Source: an uncultured Gammaproteobacteria bacterium (GTDB taxonomy: Bacteria; Pseudomonadota; Gammaproteobacteria; PS1; Thioglobaceae). Taken from it: 5,138 nt of DNA. Below are positions 1 through 5,138 of this stretch, piece after piece; the first letter of the stretch is position 1; each line of letters begins with the position of its first letter. The stretch lies in NCBI GenBank assembly GCA_913044155.1, contig CAJWNF010000056.1, positions 1 through 5,138 of the forward strand. The letters run 5' to 3'. Below the pieces are notes generated by a model, which was given only the letters and a program-made list of their open reading frames with translations, made no database searches and was not told where the DNA came from. Position numbers and translations under genes: made by a program.

Positions 1-291
1 CTTTTCATAATACTCAACCGCTGTATCAAGTTGCTCAAGTTCCTTGAGGGTGACGCCGAGGTTATTATGCGCCTCAGCGTAGTCCGGTTGAATAGCTATT
101 GCCTTTTCATAACGCTCAACCGCGGCATCCAGCTGATCAAGTTCTTGGAGTGCAAGACCGAGATTGTAATTCACCTCAGCGTAGTCTGGTTTGATAGCGA
201 GCGCTTTTTTATAAGATTCAACTGCAGCATCAAGTTGGCCACTTGCTTTATAGCAAGCACCGCTGATATTGTAAAGTAGTGGTTCATCAGG
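1..291 (-). repeat. 102-bp imperfect tandem repeats encoding TPR units
   Basis: The TPR units are still recognisable as DNA repeats with a 102-bp period. For example cctcagcgtagtc occurs at 72-84 and again at 174-186, and cttttcataa occurs at 1-10 and 103-112. The unit nearest the gene start has diverged most. At protein level the last two visible units share about 17 of 26 residues. This pattern suggests fairly recent internal duplication, so copy number may vary between strains. Confidence 0.75.
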
Positions 292-426
292 ATAGTCTTT
301 GGTGAAGGTTTTTATGCTATCAAGTGCCTCTTGTATCTGGCCGTTGGAGTAGAGAGCAAAAACAGATTTGATGTGCGTCTGTGGTAGGCGTTGATTTTTT
401 TTATTCACTTTACCACTCAAGTCCAT
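1..426 (-). CDS. TPR-repeat protein, N-terminal part (runs off left edge)
   Basis: The minus-strand frame is open from an ATG at 426-424 to the left edge, giving 142 codons with no stop. A TGA lies two codons upstream, so the start cannot be earlier. The first 14 residues are polar and basic, with no signal peptide or membrane segment. 34-residue tetratricopeptide units follow at about residues 15-48 (degenerate), 49-82, 83-116 and 117-142 (cut by the edge). The later units show the NLG, QLDAAVE, YEKAIAI and PDYAE signatures of TPR helices A and B. TPRs are protein-binding scaffolds. In many proteins of this style the array is followed by an enzymatic domain such as a sulfotransferase or glycosyltransferase, but that part lies outside the window, so no function is assigned. 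The gene starts 22 bp after the prfB stop on the same strand and is probably co-transcribed with it. A weak purine run (agaaaag) ends about 8 nt before the ATG. Confidence 0.85.
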   Translation of the reverse strand, partial: MDLSGKVNKKNQRLPQTHIKSVFALYSNGQIQEALDSIKTFTKDYPDEPLLYNISGACYKASGQLDAAVESYKKALAIKPDYAEVNYNLGLALQELDQLDAAVERYEKAIAIQPDYAEAHNNLGVTLKELEQLDTAVEYYEK

Positions 427-448
427 TTGTCATCTTTTCTGTCATTCC

Positions 449-1543
449 TTAAAAGCCCGCTTTAAGGCTAGCCTCAATAAACTGATCCAAGTTCCCATCC
501 AGCACATCTTGTGTATTGCTGCTTTCTACGCCCGTTCTTAAGTCTTTAATGCGCGACTGATCAAGCACATAGGATCGTATTTGATGTCCCCAGCCAATAT
601 CTGACTTTAAATCTTCGAGGTCCTGTTTCTCACTATTTCTTTTTTGCATCTCAAGTTCGTAAAGTTTTGATTTTAATTGTTTCATTGCCTGGTCTTTATT
701 GGAATGTTGTGAACGACCATCTTGACACTGAACAACCGTTGCTGTTGGTAAGTGAGTTATTCTCACAGCTGATTCTGTCTTATTGACGTGCTGACCACCA
801 GCGCCTGATGCTCGATAGGTATCAATACGTAAATCCGCAGGATTAACATCGATCTCAATGCTGTCATCTATCTCTGGAGAGACAAAAACTGATGAAAATG
901 ATGTATGTCTTTTGGCATTAGCGTTGTATGGTGATTTACGAACTAGCCGATGAATACCTATCTCACTTCTTAGCCAACCGAAGGCATATTCGCCTTTGAA
1001 ATGAATTGTAGCGGACTTAATTCCCGCAACTTCACCTGCTGAAACTTCCATTAATTTAATCTTGTACTTATGTTTATCACCCCAACGTAAATACATTCTT
1101 AGCAACATCTCTGCCCAATCTTGGGCTTCAGTGCCGCCAGAACCAGATTGAATATCCAAGTAGGCTGAGTTTTTGTCCATTTCACCGTCAAACATTCTTT
1201 GAAATTCAAAGGAGGCTATCGATTTTTCCGTTTTATTTAAGTCAGCAAGTATTTCCCTAAGCGTATCTTCATCATTTTCTTGTGCAACAATGTCTAGCAA
1301 CTCTTTTGCATCATTAAGAAGATTGAGCGACTTTGAAAAACTATTGCAGGTATTTTCAAGTTGAGCTTTTTCTTTACCCAGTGATTGGGCATGTTCGGGA
1401 TTAGACCATATCTCAGGATCCTCTAGCTCACGAAGAACCTCCTCAAGGCGCTCTCTTTTCTCTTCCAGATTCATATGAGACGATAATATATCTAGCCGCT
1501 CTTGCAGGTCAGTTATTTTTTGATAAGTCGCTGAAAGTTCCAT
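449..1543 (-). CDS. prfB: Peptide chain release factor 2 (RF2), no programmed frameshift
   Basis: RF2 recognises UGA and UAA in the ribosomal A site and triggers hydrolysis of peptidyl-tRNA. The 364-residue product is almost the same length as E. coli RF2 (365) and aligns with it end to end. An N-terminal helical domain (about 1-110) is followed by the [12 protein letters not shown] block (133-144), the codon-recognition tripeptide at 204-206 and the catalytic loop GAGGQ (247-251; GGQ at 249-251). The C-terminus ends [12 protein letters not shown]. Residue 245 before the loop is Ala, as in most bacteria (Thr246 in E. coli K-12). The tripeptide reads SPY, not the usual SPF. The reading frame is continuous: the E. 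coli in-frame UGA near codon 26 and its CUU slippery site are absent, with HMN at 23-25. A TAA four codons upstream fixes the start at or near 1543. No Shine-Dalgarno is visible. The rpsO terminator ends 29 bp upstream, so prfB needs read-through or a promoter in that gap. A TPR gene follows, where many bacteria have lysS. Confidence 0.97.
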   Translation of the reverse strand: MELSATYQKITDLQERLDILSSHMNLEEKRERLEEVLRELEDPEIWSNPEHAQSLGKEKAQLENTCNSFSKSLNLLNDAKELLDIVAQENDEDTLREILADLNKTEKSIASFEFQRMFDGEMDKNSAYLDIQSGSGGTEAQDWAEMLLRMYLRWGDKHKYKIKLMEVSAGEVAGIKSATIHFKGEYAFGWLRSEIGIHRLVRKSPYNANAKRHTSFSSVFVSPEIDDSIEIDVNPADLRIDTYRASGAGGQHVNKTESAVRITHLPTATVVQCQDGRSQHSNKDQAMKQLKSKLYELEMQKRNSEKQDLEDLKSDIGWGHQIRSYVLDQSRIKDLRTGVESSNTQDVLDGNLDQFIEASLKAGF

Positions 1544-1572
1544 GTTTGTATTTTAAGCTACATAAAATAAAA

Positions 1573-1592
1573 AAGCCCCAAAAAAGGGGCTT
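1573..1592 (-). terminator. Intrinsic terminator of rpsO
   Basis: On the minus strand AAGCCCC, a six-T loop and GGGGCTT form a perfect 7-bp stem. It is followed directly by a T-rich tract (TTTTATTTTA), the classic Rho-independent form. The stem begins 22 nt after the rpsO stop codon, so it should end the rpsO transcript before prfB. On the plus strand the stem is followed by a less T-rich tail, and no plus-strand gene lies nearby. Confidence 0.9.
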
Positions 1593-1614
1593 CATTTATT
1601 TCTTATTTAGTATC

Positions 1615-1875
1615 TTATTTCCTAATCCCTAAACGTGAAATTAAATTCGCATAAGAGTTGATATCGTTTCTCTTAGCATAGGTTAGCAATTTTTTACGCT
1701 TTGAAACCAGCCTTAAAAGGCCTCTTCTTGAATGGTGATCTTTTTTATGAGTCTTAAAGTGGTCAGTTAAATGCCTAATACGAGCAGTTAAAAGTGCAAC
1801 CTGTACATCTACAGAACCGGTATCACTGCCATCCTTCTGGTATTCTTTAATTATTGCTTGTGTATCAATTGACAT
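1615..1875 (-). CDS. rpsO: 30S ribosomal protein S15
   Basis: S15 binds early to the central domain of 16S rRNA and helps nucleate 30S platform assembly. The 86-residue product covers the whole family fold and is 3 residues shorter than E. coli S15 (89), all near the N-terminus. The rRNA-contact signatures are present: DTGS at 18-21, [10 protein letters not shown] at 24-33 and [18 protein letters not shown] at 43-60, with the usual basic C-terminus RLGIRK. A TAA two codons before the ATG fixes the start at 1875. No Shine-Dalgarno lies within the usual distance; the nearest GGA is about 20 nt upstream. A promoter directly upstream and a strong terminator directly downstream suggest a single-gene transcript. 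In E. coli and many relatives rpsO is followed by pnp; here it is not. The leader is short (about 30 nt if the predicted start is right), and I cannot see an E. coli-like autoregulatory pseudoknot. Confidence 0.98.
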   Translation of the reverse strand: MSIDTQAIIKEYQKDGSDTGSVDVQVALLTARIRHLTDHFKTHKKDHHSRRGLLRLVSKRKKLLTYAKRNDINSYANLISRLGIRK

Positions 1876-1912
1876 AGTTTATTTGTTGTGTATATCCAAA
1901 ATTAAGTTGCGA

Positions 1913-1940
1913 ATTATACGCTAATTTACTTCATTGTACT
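1913..1940 (-). promoter_or_regulatory. Predicted sigma70-type promoter of rpsO
   Basis: The minus strand carries a perfect TATAAT at 1918-1913. A weak -35 candidate, AGTACA (3 of 6 matches to TTGACA), lies at 1940-1935 with a 16-nt spacer. Transcription would start near 1906, giving a leader of about 31 nt before the rpsO ATG. The exact -10, its position between two genes and the need for strong rpsO expression support it. The poor -35 is the main weakness. Confidence 0.55.
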
Positions 1941-1947
1941 ATTTCTA

Positions 1948-1967
1948 TAGTAACAATTAGTAACAAT
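1948..1967. repeat. 10-bp perfect tandem direct repeat (tagtaacaat x2)
   Basis: The unit tagtaacaat occurs twice back to back between the acyltransferase stop codon (1969-1971) and the rpsO promoter. It sits upstream of the -35 region on the rpsO strand, where an AT-rich activating element could lie. It may also be chance duplication in AT-rich spacer, and no function can be assigned. Confidence 0.5.
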
Positions 1968-1968
1968 T

Positions 1969-2874
1969 TTAATTATCTGGATAAAGACCACTTTCACCTT
2001 CTGGCCTTGTCTTAAAGCGTCGATGAATCCAGAGGTACTGTTCTGGATTTTTTAGTATCTGTTTTTCAAGAATTTGATTCGTTCTTTTGGCATCATTCAA
2101 GGGGTCCCCGCTTGGGTAATTATCAAGTGGCTCTTGGAAAGTCATCTTGTAACCTTGATCAGTTCTAACAAAAGAGTATGGTATAACTTGGGTGTTGTTA
2201 TTTTTAGCAAGTCTTGCTGTGGCAGAGGCAGTGGCAGCTTGGATGCCAAAAAGCGGCGCAAAAATACTATTATTGATGCCCAAGTCTTGATCAGGTGCAT
2301 ACCAAATAGGCAAGCTATTACTTAAGGCTTTGACAATTGATCTTGTGTCGGTGTTTTTAATCATCACTGCACCATTTTTTTGATAACCATTAACCATAAT
2401 TTGGTCAAACAGTTTGTTGTTTTGTGGTCGATAAACATTGGCAATTTTGTGTTTGATTAGAAGAGCTCTACTGCCTAGCATTAGTGGCATAAAGTGTGAA
2501 CATAGCAGGATAATACCACCCTCTTTTTTTAATGCATCTGTAAAAAAATACTCATTCTCAATAGTTAAGGCTTTTTTGATTTTATTGTCACTTGCATAAT
2601 ATGCATTTGCAGTCTCAAAGAAGCTTATACCGAGTGCTTCAAAATTCCTTTTGATCATAGTTGTTACTTGGGATTGTCTCTTTTCTGGAAAGCAGTTAGA
2701 TATGTTTGTATAGGCAACTTTTCTTAATTCAGGCATTATTGGATAGAGAAACTTGCCAATGATTTTTCCTAAGAAGACTTGGGTACTGAAGGGCAAAAAC
2801 ACGCTCAGTCTCATTAAAAGGACCAAAATCCATGTAGTGAAATATTTAGGGTGAAAGAAATTATTTTTTATCAT
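1969..2874 (-). CDS. Lipid A biosynthesis acyltransferase, LpxL/HtrB family, with altered catalytic motif
   Basis: Members of this inner-membrane family transfer an acyl chain from acyl-ACP to Kdo2-lipid IVA at the cytoplasmic face. The 301-residue product matches E. coli LpxL (306) over its full length: HPKYFTTW near the start, one hydrophobic N-terminal membrane segment (about 14-38), NVYRPQNN at 146-153 (Arg149), WYAPDQDLG at 191-199 (Asp195) and HRRFKTRPEG at 284-293. The ending resembles LpxL more than LpxM. The family's catalytic H-X4-D/E reads HFMPLM at 127-132: His127 is kept, but Met132 replaces the acidic residue. Residues around it align without gaps, so this is a substitution. Activity is therefore uncertain; it could be a diverged or non-canonical acyltransferase. 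The ATG at 2874 is the first plausible start after an upstream TAA, and no Shine-Dalgarno is visible. It is divergent from dnaG over 41 bp. No terminator is seen before rpsO, so read-through is possible. Confidence 0.9.
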   Translation of the reverse strand: MIKNNFFHPKYFTTWILVLLMRLSVFLPFSTQVFLGKIIGKFLYPIMPELRKVAYTNISNCFPEKRQSQVTTMIKRNFEALGISFFETANAYYASDNKIKKALTIENEYFFTDALKKEGGIILLCSHFMPLMLGSRALLIKHKIANVYRPQNNKLFDQIMVNGYQKNGAVMIKNTDTRSIVKALSNSLPIWYAPDQDLGINNSIFAPLFGIQAATASATARLAKNNNTQVIPYSFVRTDQGYKMTFQEPLDNYPSGDPLNDAKRTNQILEKQILKNPEQYLWIHRRFKTRPEGESGLYPDN

Positions 2875-2915
2875 TAAAATAAAGAGATTTGCTAGTAATT
2901 ATTGCGAACTAAATT
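2875..2915. promoter_or_regulatory. 41-bp divergent intergenic region (acyltransferase / dnaG)
   Basis: This is the only non-coding DNA between two divergent start codons, so any promoters for both genes must lie here or reach into the opposing coding regions. It is very AT-rich. Weak -10-like strings exist in both directions (for example taatta at 2896-2901 on the plus strand), but no good -35/-10 pair can be supported and no Shine-Dalgarno is present on either side. The role as a shared control region is inferred from gene orientation alone. Confidence 0.4.
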
Positions 2916-4718
2916 ATGCCATTTATTGACAGAGATTTTATCAATGATTTATCAAATAGAGTAGATATTGTTGGTCTAATTAATAAACGCGTCCCACTAA
3001 AAAAGGCAGGAAAAGACTACAAAGCCTGTTGTCCATTCCACGAAGAAAAAACACCATCATTCACGGTGGTTCCCAGTAAACAGATTTTTCATTGCTTCGG
3101 CTGCGGCGAAAGTGGCGGAGCAATTGACTTTATCAAGAAATTCGATCACTTGGATTTTGTCGCTGCGGTAGAGGCAGTTGCTGGAGAGTCTGGCATTTCA
3201 GTTGTTTATGACAAAAACGTCAAGCCCATTGATTCTAGCTTTAAACGTTTCAACACATTGATGGCCGGGGTGAATGATTATTACAAGTCAAAACTAAAAA
3301 ATTCGAGCTCTAAGAACAGAGCGGTTAGTTATGCAAAGAAACGTGGCATTAGTGGTGAAATTGCTAAGCGATTTGAACTAGGGTATGCAGAAGATGGTTG
3401 GGCCAATCTTTATGAGAATTATAAAGATGATGAACAAGCTATATCAGACCTTGAAAAAATGGGCCTTCTAGTTTTGAAAAAGGACAAAAAAAGCGACTAC
3501 TATGACAGATTTCGTAATAGATTAATTTTTCCAATCCATAATGCCAAAGGCAATGTAATTGCCTTTGGCGGTAGAGTTTTGAAGGACAAAGACAGCCCTA
3601 AATATCTAAACTCGCCTGAAACCCCTTTGTTCTCAAAATCAAATGAATTGTATGGGCTATATCACTGCCGAAAATACAGTCGCAGGATAGATTACATACT
3701 GGTGGTTGAGGGATATATGGATGTTATAGCACTGCATCAACAAGGCATAACATGCTCAGTAGCGACCATGGGAACTGCGACTACACCAAATCACTTGAAA
3801 ACTCTATCTCGCTCGACTGACACTATTATTTTTTGTTTTGATGGCGATAAGGCCGGTCGCGCTGCAGCTTGGAAAGCGCTACAAACTTCGCTGCCAATGA
3901 TTACCAGTGGCTTGATAATTAAGTTCTTGCTTTTGCCTGAAGGCGATGACCCTGACACAATGATTAAGCGAGAATCTCCAACGGCATTTAGTAGGAGAGT
4001 CGAAGAGGCGCAGACCTTGTCTAGTTTTTTATTTGAACACATTAAATCTGAAGTACAATTTGAAACGATCGAAGGTAAGACACAGTTTCTTGAGAAGACT
4101 TCCGTACTAATTCACCAAGTTTCTTATCAGGTATATAAGCAACAGTTAATTGAGGGCGTTGCCAAAATAATCGGTCAAGACGTTATTCATGTTGAGAAAG
4201 CCATTAACCAAAACAAGCCAGTAGTGCAATATATGCCTGATGACATTTCAACTGAGAAAAGATCTTCTGCAGAAAATCAGGAAGATAATATTACTGATAC
4301 GGTAAGAACAAGAAATATAAATATGAAAGGCTTAATGTCTAAAATGATTTCTTGCATACTAAACTATCCATCCTTGGCTAACGATGTTGTTGAAGAGAGA
4401 GCGAAACATCTGCCCGAATCTAAGGTGTTAATGGAACTTATTCACTCAGCCCAAATTGATTCAGAAATTACAAAAGATCTTCTTGTTCAGCCCTTTGAAA
4501 ATAAAATAAAGATTTATAAAAGACTTAAAGAGTTGAGTGTGATGGAGCCTTTTTTAAGTGAAAATGAAGCCAAGGACGAATTTCTAAGCGCACTAACCGC
4601 TGCTGAAAAGCAACAAGAAAGAAAAAGAACAAGTAAAGACATCTCATCAGCAAGGACTAACGCGGAAGAAAAGAAAATAATGGACGACATACGCCGCCGT
4701 AAGACTCCAGATGTATAG
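2916..4718 (+). CDS. dnaG: DNA primase
   Basis: DnaG makes the short RNA primers used at the replication fork and is recruited by the DnaB helicase. The 600-residue product has all three domains. The N-terminal CHC2 zinc-binding domain (about 5-100) has ligands Cys39, His42, Cys60 and Cys63. The catalytic core (about 115-430) has YDRFRNRLIFPI (196-207), the GGRVLKDKDSPKYLNSPET segment (218-236) and the TOPRIM acidic residues Glu265 in VVEGYMDV, Asp309 and Asp311 in FDGDKAGR, and Asp345 and Asp347 in GDDPDT; these numbers equal those of E. coli. A polar linker (about 435-465) leads to the DnaB-interacting C-terminal domain (about 468-565) and a charged, basic tail (566-600). It is about 19 residues longer than E. 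coli DnaG (581). A TAA two codons before the ATG fixes the start. No Shine-Dalgarno is seen. The usual rpsU-dnaG-rpoD context is absent. The stop codon TAG lies 2 bp from the stop of the convergent gene. Confidence 0.98.
   Translation: MPFIDRDFINDLSNRVDIVGLINKRVPLKKAGKDYKACCPFHEEKTPSFTVVPSKQIFHCFGCGESGGAIDFIKKFDHLDFVAAVEAVAGESGISVVYDKNVKPIDSSFKRFNTLMAGVNDYYKSKLKNSSSKNRAVSYAKKRGISGEIAKRFELGYAEDGWANLYENYKDDEQAISDLEKMGLLVLKKDKKSDYYDRFRNRLIFPIHNAKGNVIAFGGRVLKDKDSPKYLNSPETPLFSKSNELYGLYHCRKYSRRIDYILVVEGYMDVIALHQQGITCSVATMGTATTPNHLKTLSRSTDTIIFCFDGDKAGRAAAWKALQTSLPMITSGLIIKFLLLPEGDDPDTMIKRESPTAFSRRVEEAQTLSSFLFEHIKSEVQFETIEGKTQFLEKTSVLIHQVSYQVYKQQLIEGVAKIIGQDVIHVEKAINQNKPVVQYMPDDISTEKRSSAENQEDNITDTVRTRNINMKGLMSKMISCILNYPSLANDVVEERAKHLPESKVLMELIHSAQIDSEITKDLLVQPFENKIKIYKRLKELSVMEPFLSENEAKDEFLSALTAAEKQQERKRTSKDISSARTNAEEKKIMDDIRRRKTPDV
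3543..3569. repeat. Perfect 12-bp inverted repeat with 3-nt loop inside dnaG
   Basis: GCCAAAGGCAAT (3543-3554) and ATTGCCTTTGGC (3558-3569) are exact reverse complements separated by gta. In RNA a T-G wobble at 3542/3570 could add a pair. The arms fall exactly on codons 210-218 of dnaG (A-K-G-N-V-I-A-F-G), a conserved stretch of the primase core. It would form a stable hairpin in the mRNA and possibly a cruciform in DNA. No T-tract follows on the plus strand, so it does not look like a terminator. Confidence 0.85.
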
Positions 4719-4748
4719 AATTAACTGTCTGATTTAGGCTGGAGAGTC
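4703..4748. repeat. Imperfect inverted repeat over the convergent dnaG/ftsI-like stop codons
   Basis: CTCCAG at 4705-4710 pairs with CTGGAG at 4739-4744. Allowing a 2-nt bulge, GACTCCAG (4703-4710) pairs with the arms of CTGGAGAGTC (4739-4748). The loop of about 28 nt holds both stop codons. It lacks a T-tract in either direction, so it is at most a weak or Rho-assisted stop signal shared by the two convergent genes. It may be chance. Confidence 0.25.
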
Positions 4749-5138
4749 AAGTCGTTATTGAGAATTTGTTCCATTGCATCACGAAATGCCATCGATGCAG
4801 AGTTGGAGCCTTCGCAACGAATTTTTAGTGCAGGATCCCAAGAAGCGAAGCATTGTTTTGGATAGTCCAGCCTAACTGCGATGATATATTTAGGCTCGAT
4901 AACCGGTGAAAAGCCGACAAAATAGGTTCGCTTTGCGCCATCTTTATTGTACTTGCCATCAATAACTATTTCGGCTGTACCAGTTTTACCTGCAATATCG
5001 TAGCCATTAATGATAGCTCTATAACCAGAACCCTCCATTGAGGCAACTGAATCTAAAATTTCGGCAATTTTCTTTGTTGATTCAGGACTAAAGACTTGTT
5101 GTTTTTGGTTATTAGTGCTGTTGTTTTTTACCAATTTA
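4721..5138 (-). CDS. ftsI: Penicillin-binding protein transpeptidase, C-terminal part, FtsI-like (runs off right edge)
   Basis: FtsI (PBP3) is the septal D,D-transpeptidase that cross-links peptidoglycan from the periplasmic side. This is its C-terminal end. The frame is open to the right edge, and the TTG at 5134-5132 is an internal Leu codon, so the true start lies outside. Numbering from that codon, QVFSPESTKKIAEIL (13-27) and GYDIAGKTGTAE (44-55) carry the third transpeptidase motif K-T-G (50-52). TYFVGFSPV (70-78) and the beta strand YIIAVRLDYP (83-92) follow. The catalytic SxxK and SxN motifs lie upstream, outside the window. After the beta strand, where E. coli FtsI has a YYGG-AV-APVF region, this protein has a segment with two cysteines (Cys95, Cys107) and then SNSASMAFRDAMEQIL. 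FtsI is favoured over PBP2/MrdA by the GY.IAGKTGTA context and the tail. The next gene is convergent dnaG, not murE, so this gene ends its transcription unit. Confidence 0.85.
   Translation of the reverse strand, partial: KLVKNNSTNNQKQQVFSPESTKKIAEILDSVASMEGSGYRAIINGYDIAGKTGTAEIVIDGKYNKDGAKRTYFVGFSPVIEPKYIIAVRLDYPKQCFASWDPALKIRCEGSNSASMAFRDAMEQILNNDLTLQPKSDS

Noticed and set aside
31..279. Plus-strand open frame of 82 codons
   Set aside because: It lies antisense to the TPR gene and its repeated pattern is the shadow of the 102-bp TPR repeats; it has no family features.
1..291. Periodic repeats as a possible CRISPR array
   Set aside because: The 102-bp period is continuous, has no constant-repeat/variable-spacer structure, and translates cleanly into 34-residue TPR units.
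410..445. 11-residue minus-strand ORF (MTEKMTNGLEW) overlapping the TPR start, just after the prfB stop and an AAGGA
   Set aside because: The AAGGA abuts the ATG with no spacing, the peptide is too short to judge, and it is in a different frame from the TPR gene; a translational-coupling role cannot be supported.
1580..1612. Terminator 1573-1592 acting on the plus strand
   Set aside because: No plus-strand gene precedes it, and the plus-strand tail is less T-rich than the minus-strand tail.
2074..2325. Plus-strand open frame of 83 codons inside the acyltransferase gene
   Set aside because: It is antisense to strongly conserved LpxL-family coding sequence, with no plausible protein features of its own.
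3791..4042. Minus-strand open frame of 83 codons inside dnaG
   Set aside because: It is antisense to the conserved TOPRIM region of primase, where the open frame follows from codon composition.
4721..5134. Complete 137-residue protein starting at TTG 5134
   Set aside because: The frame stays open to the right edge and the sequence begins in the middle of a transpeptidase domain, so this is the 3' part of a longer gene.

Overview
The window is a compact stretch of bacterial core chromosome. It is AT-rich (roughly 40% GC by eye), and almost every base is coding. The proteins read as gammaproteobacterial: RF2, S15, an LpxL/HtrB-type lipid A acyltransferase, DnaG primase and an FtsI-like transpeptidase all follow the E. 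coli family pattern closely, and DnaG keeps the E. coli numbering of its catalytic residues. Low GC, very short intergenic gaps and a TPR protein with near-repeated units suggest a small-genome, free-living (perhaps marine) gammaproteobacterium. That placement is inference; no rRNA or other decisive marker is present.

Layout. The left half (1-2874) is all on the minus strand. In transcription order it holds an lpxL/htrB-like acyltransferase gene (2874-1969), rpsO (1875-1615) behind a recognisable promoter, a strong intrinsic terminator (1592-1573), prfB (1543-449), and the start of a TPR gene (426 to the left edge, partial). The acyltransferase is divergent from dnaG (2916-4718, plus strand) across only 41 bp. 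dnaG in turn converges, with a 2-bp gap, on the 3' end of a penicillin-binding protein/ftsI-like gene that enters from the right edge on the minus strand.

Functionally these genes serve translation (S15, RF2), replication priming (DnaG), outer-membrane lipid A acylation (LpxL-like) and septal peptidoglycan cross-linking (FtsI-like). They do not form a single pathway. Familiar neighbourhoods are rearranged: rpsO is not followed by pnp, prfB is not followed by lysS, dnaG has neither rpsU nor rpoD beside it, and the ftsI-like gene is not followed by murE.

No mobile element, CRISPR array, RNA gene or defence system is visible, and I see no undescribed multi-gene system. The points worth a second look are molecular details: (1) prfB has lost the programmed +1 frameshift site and has SPY in place of SPF; (2) the acyltransferase has Met where the family's catalytic acidic residue of H-X4-D/E should be; (3) dnaG contains a perfect 12-bp inverted repeat with a 3-nt loop, built from in-phase codons; (4) the transpeptidase carries a two-cysteine segment after its KTGT motif; (5) none of the five visible start codons has a convincing Shine-Dalgarno sequence.
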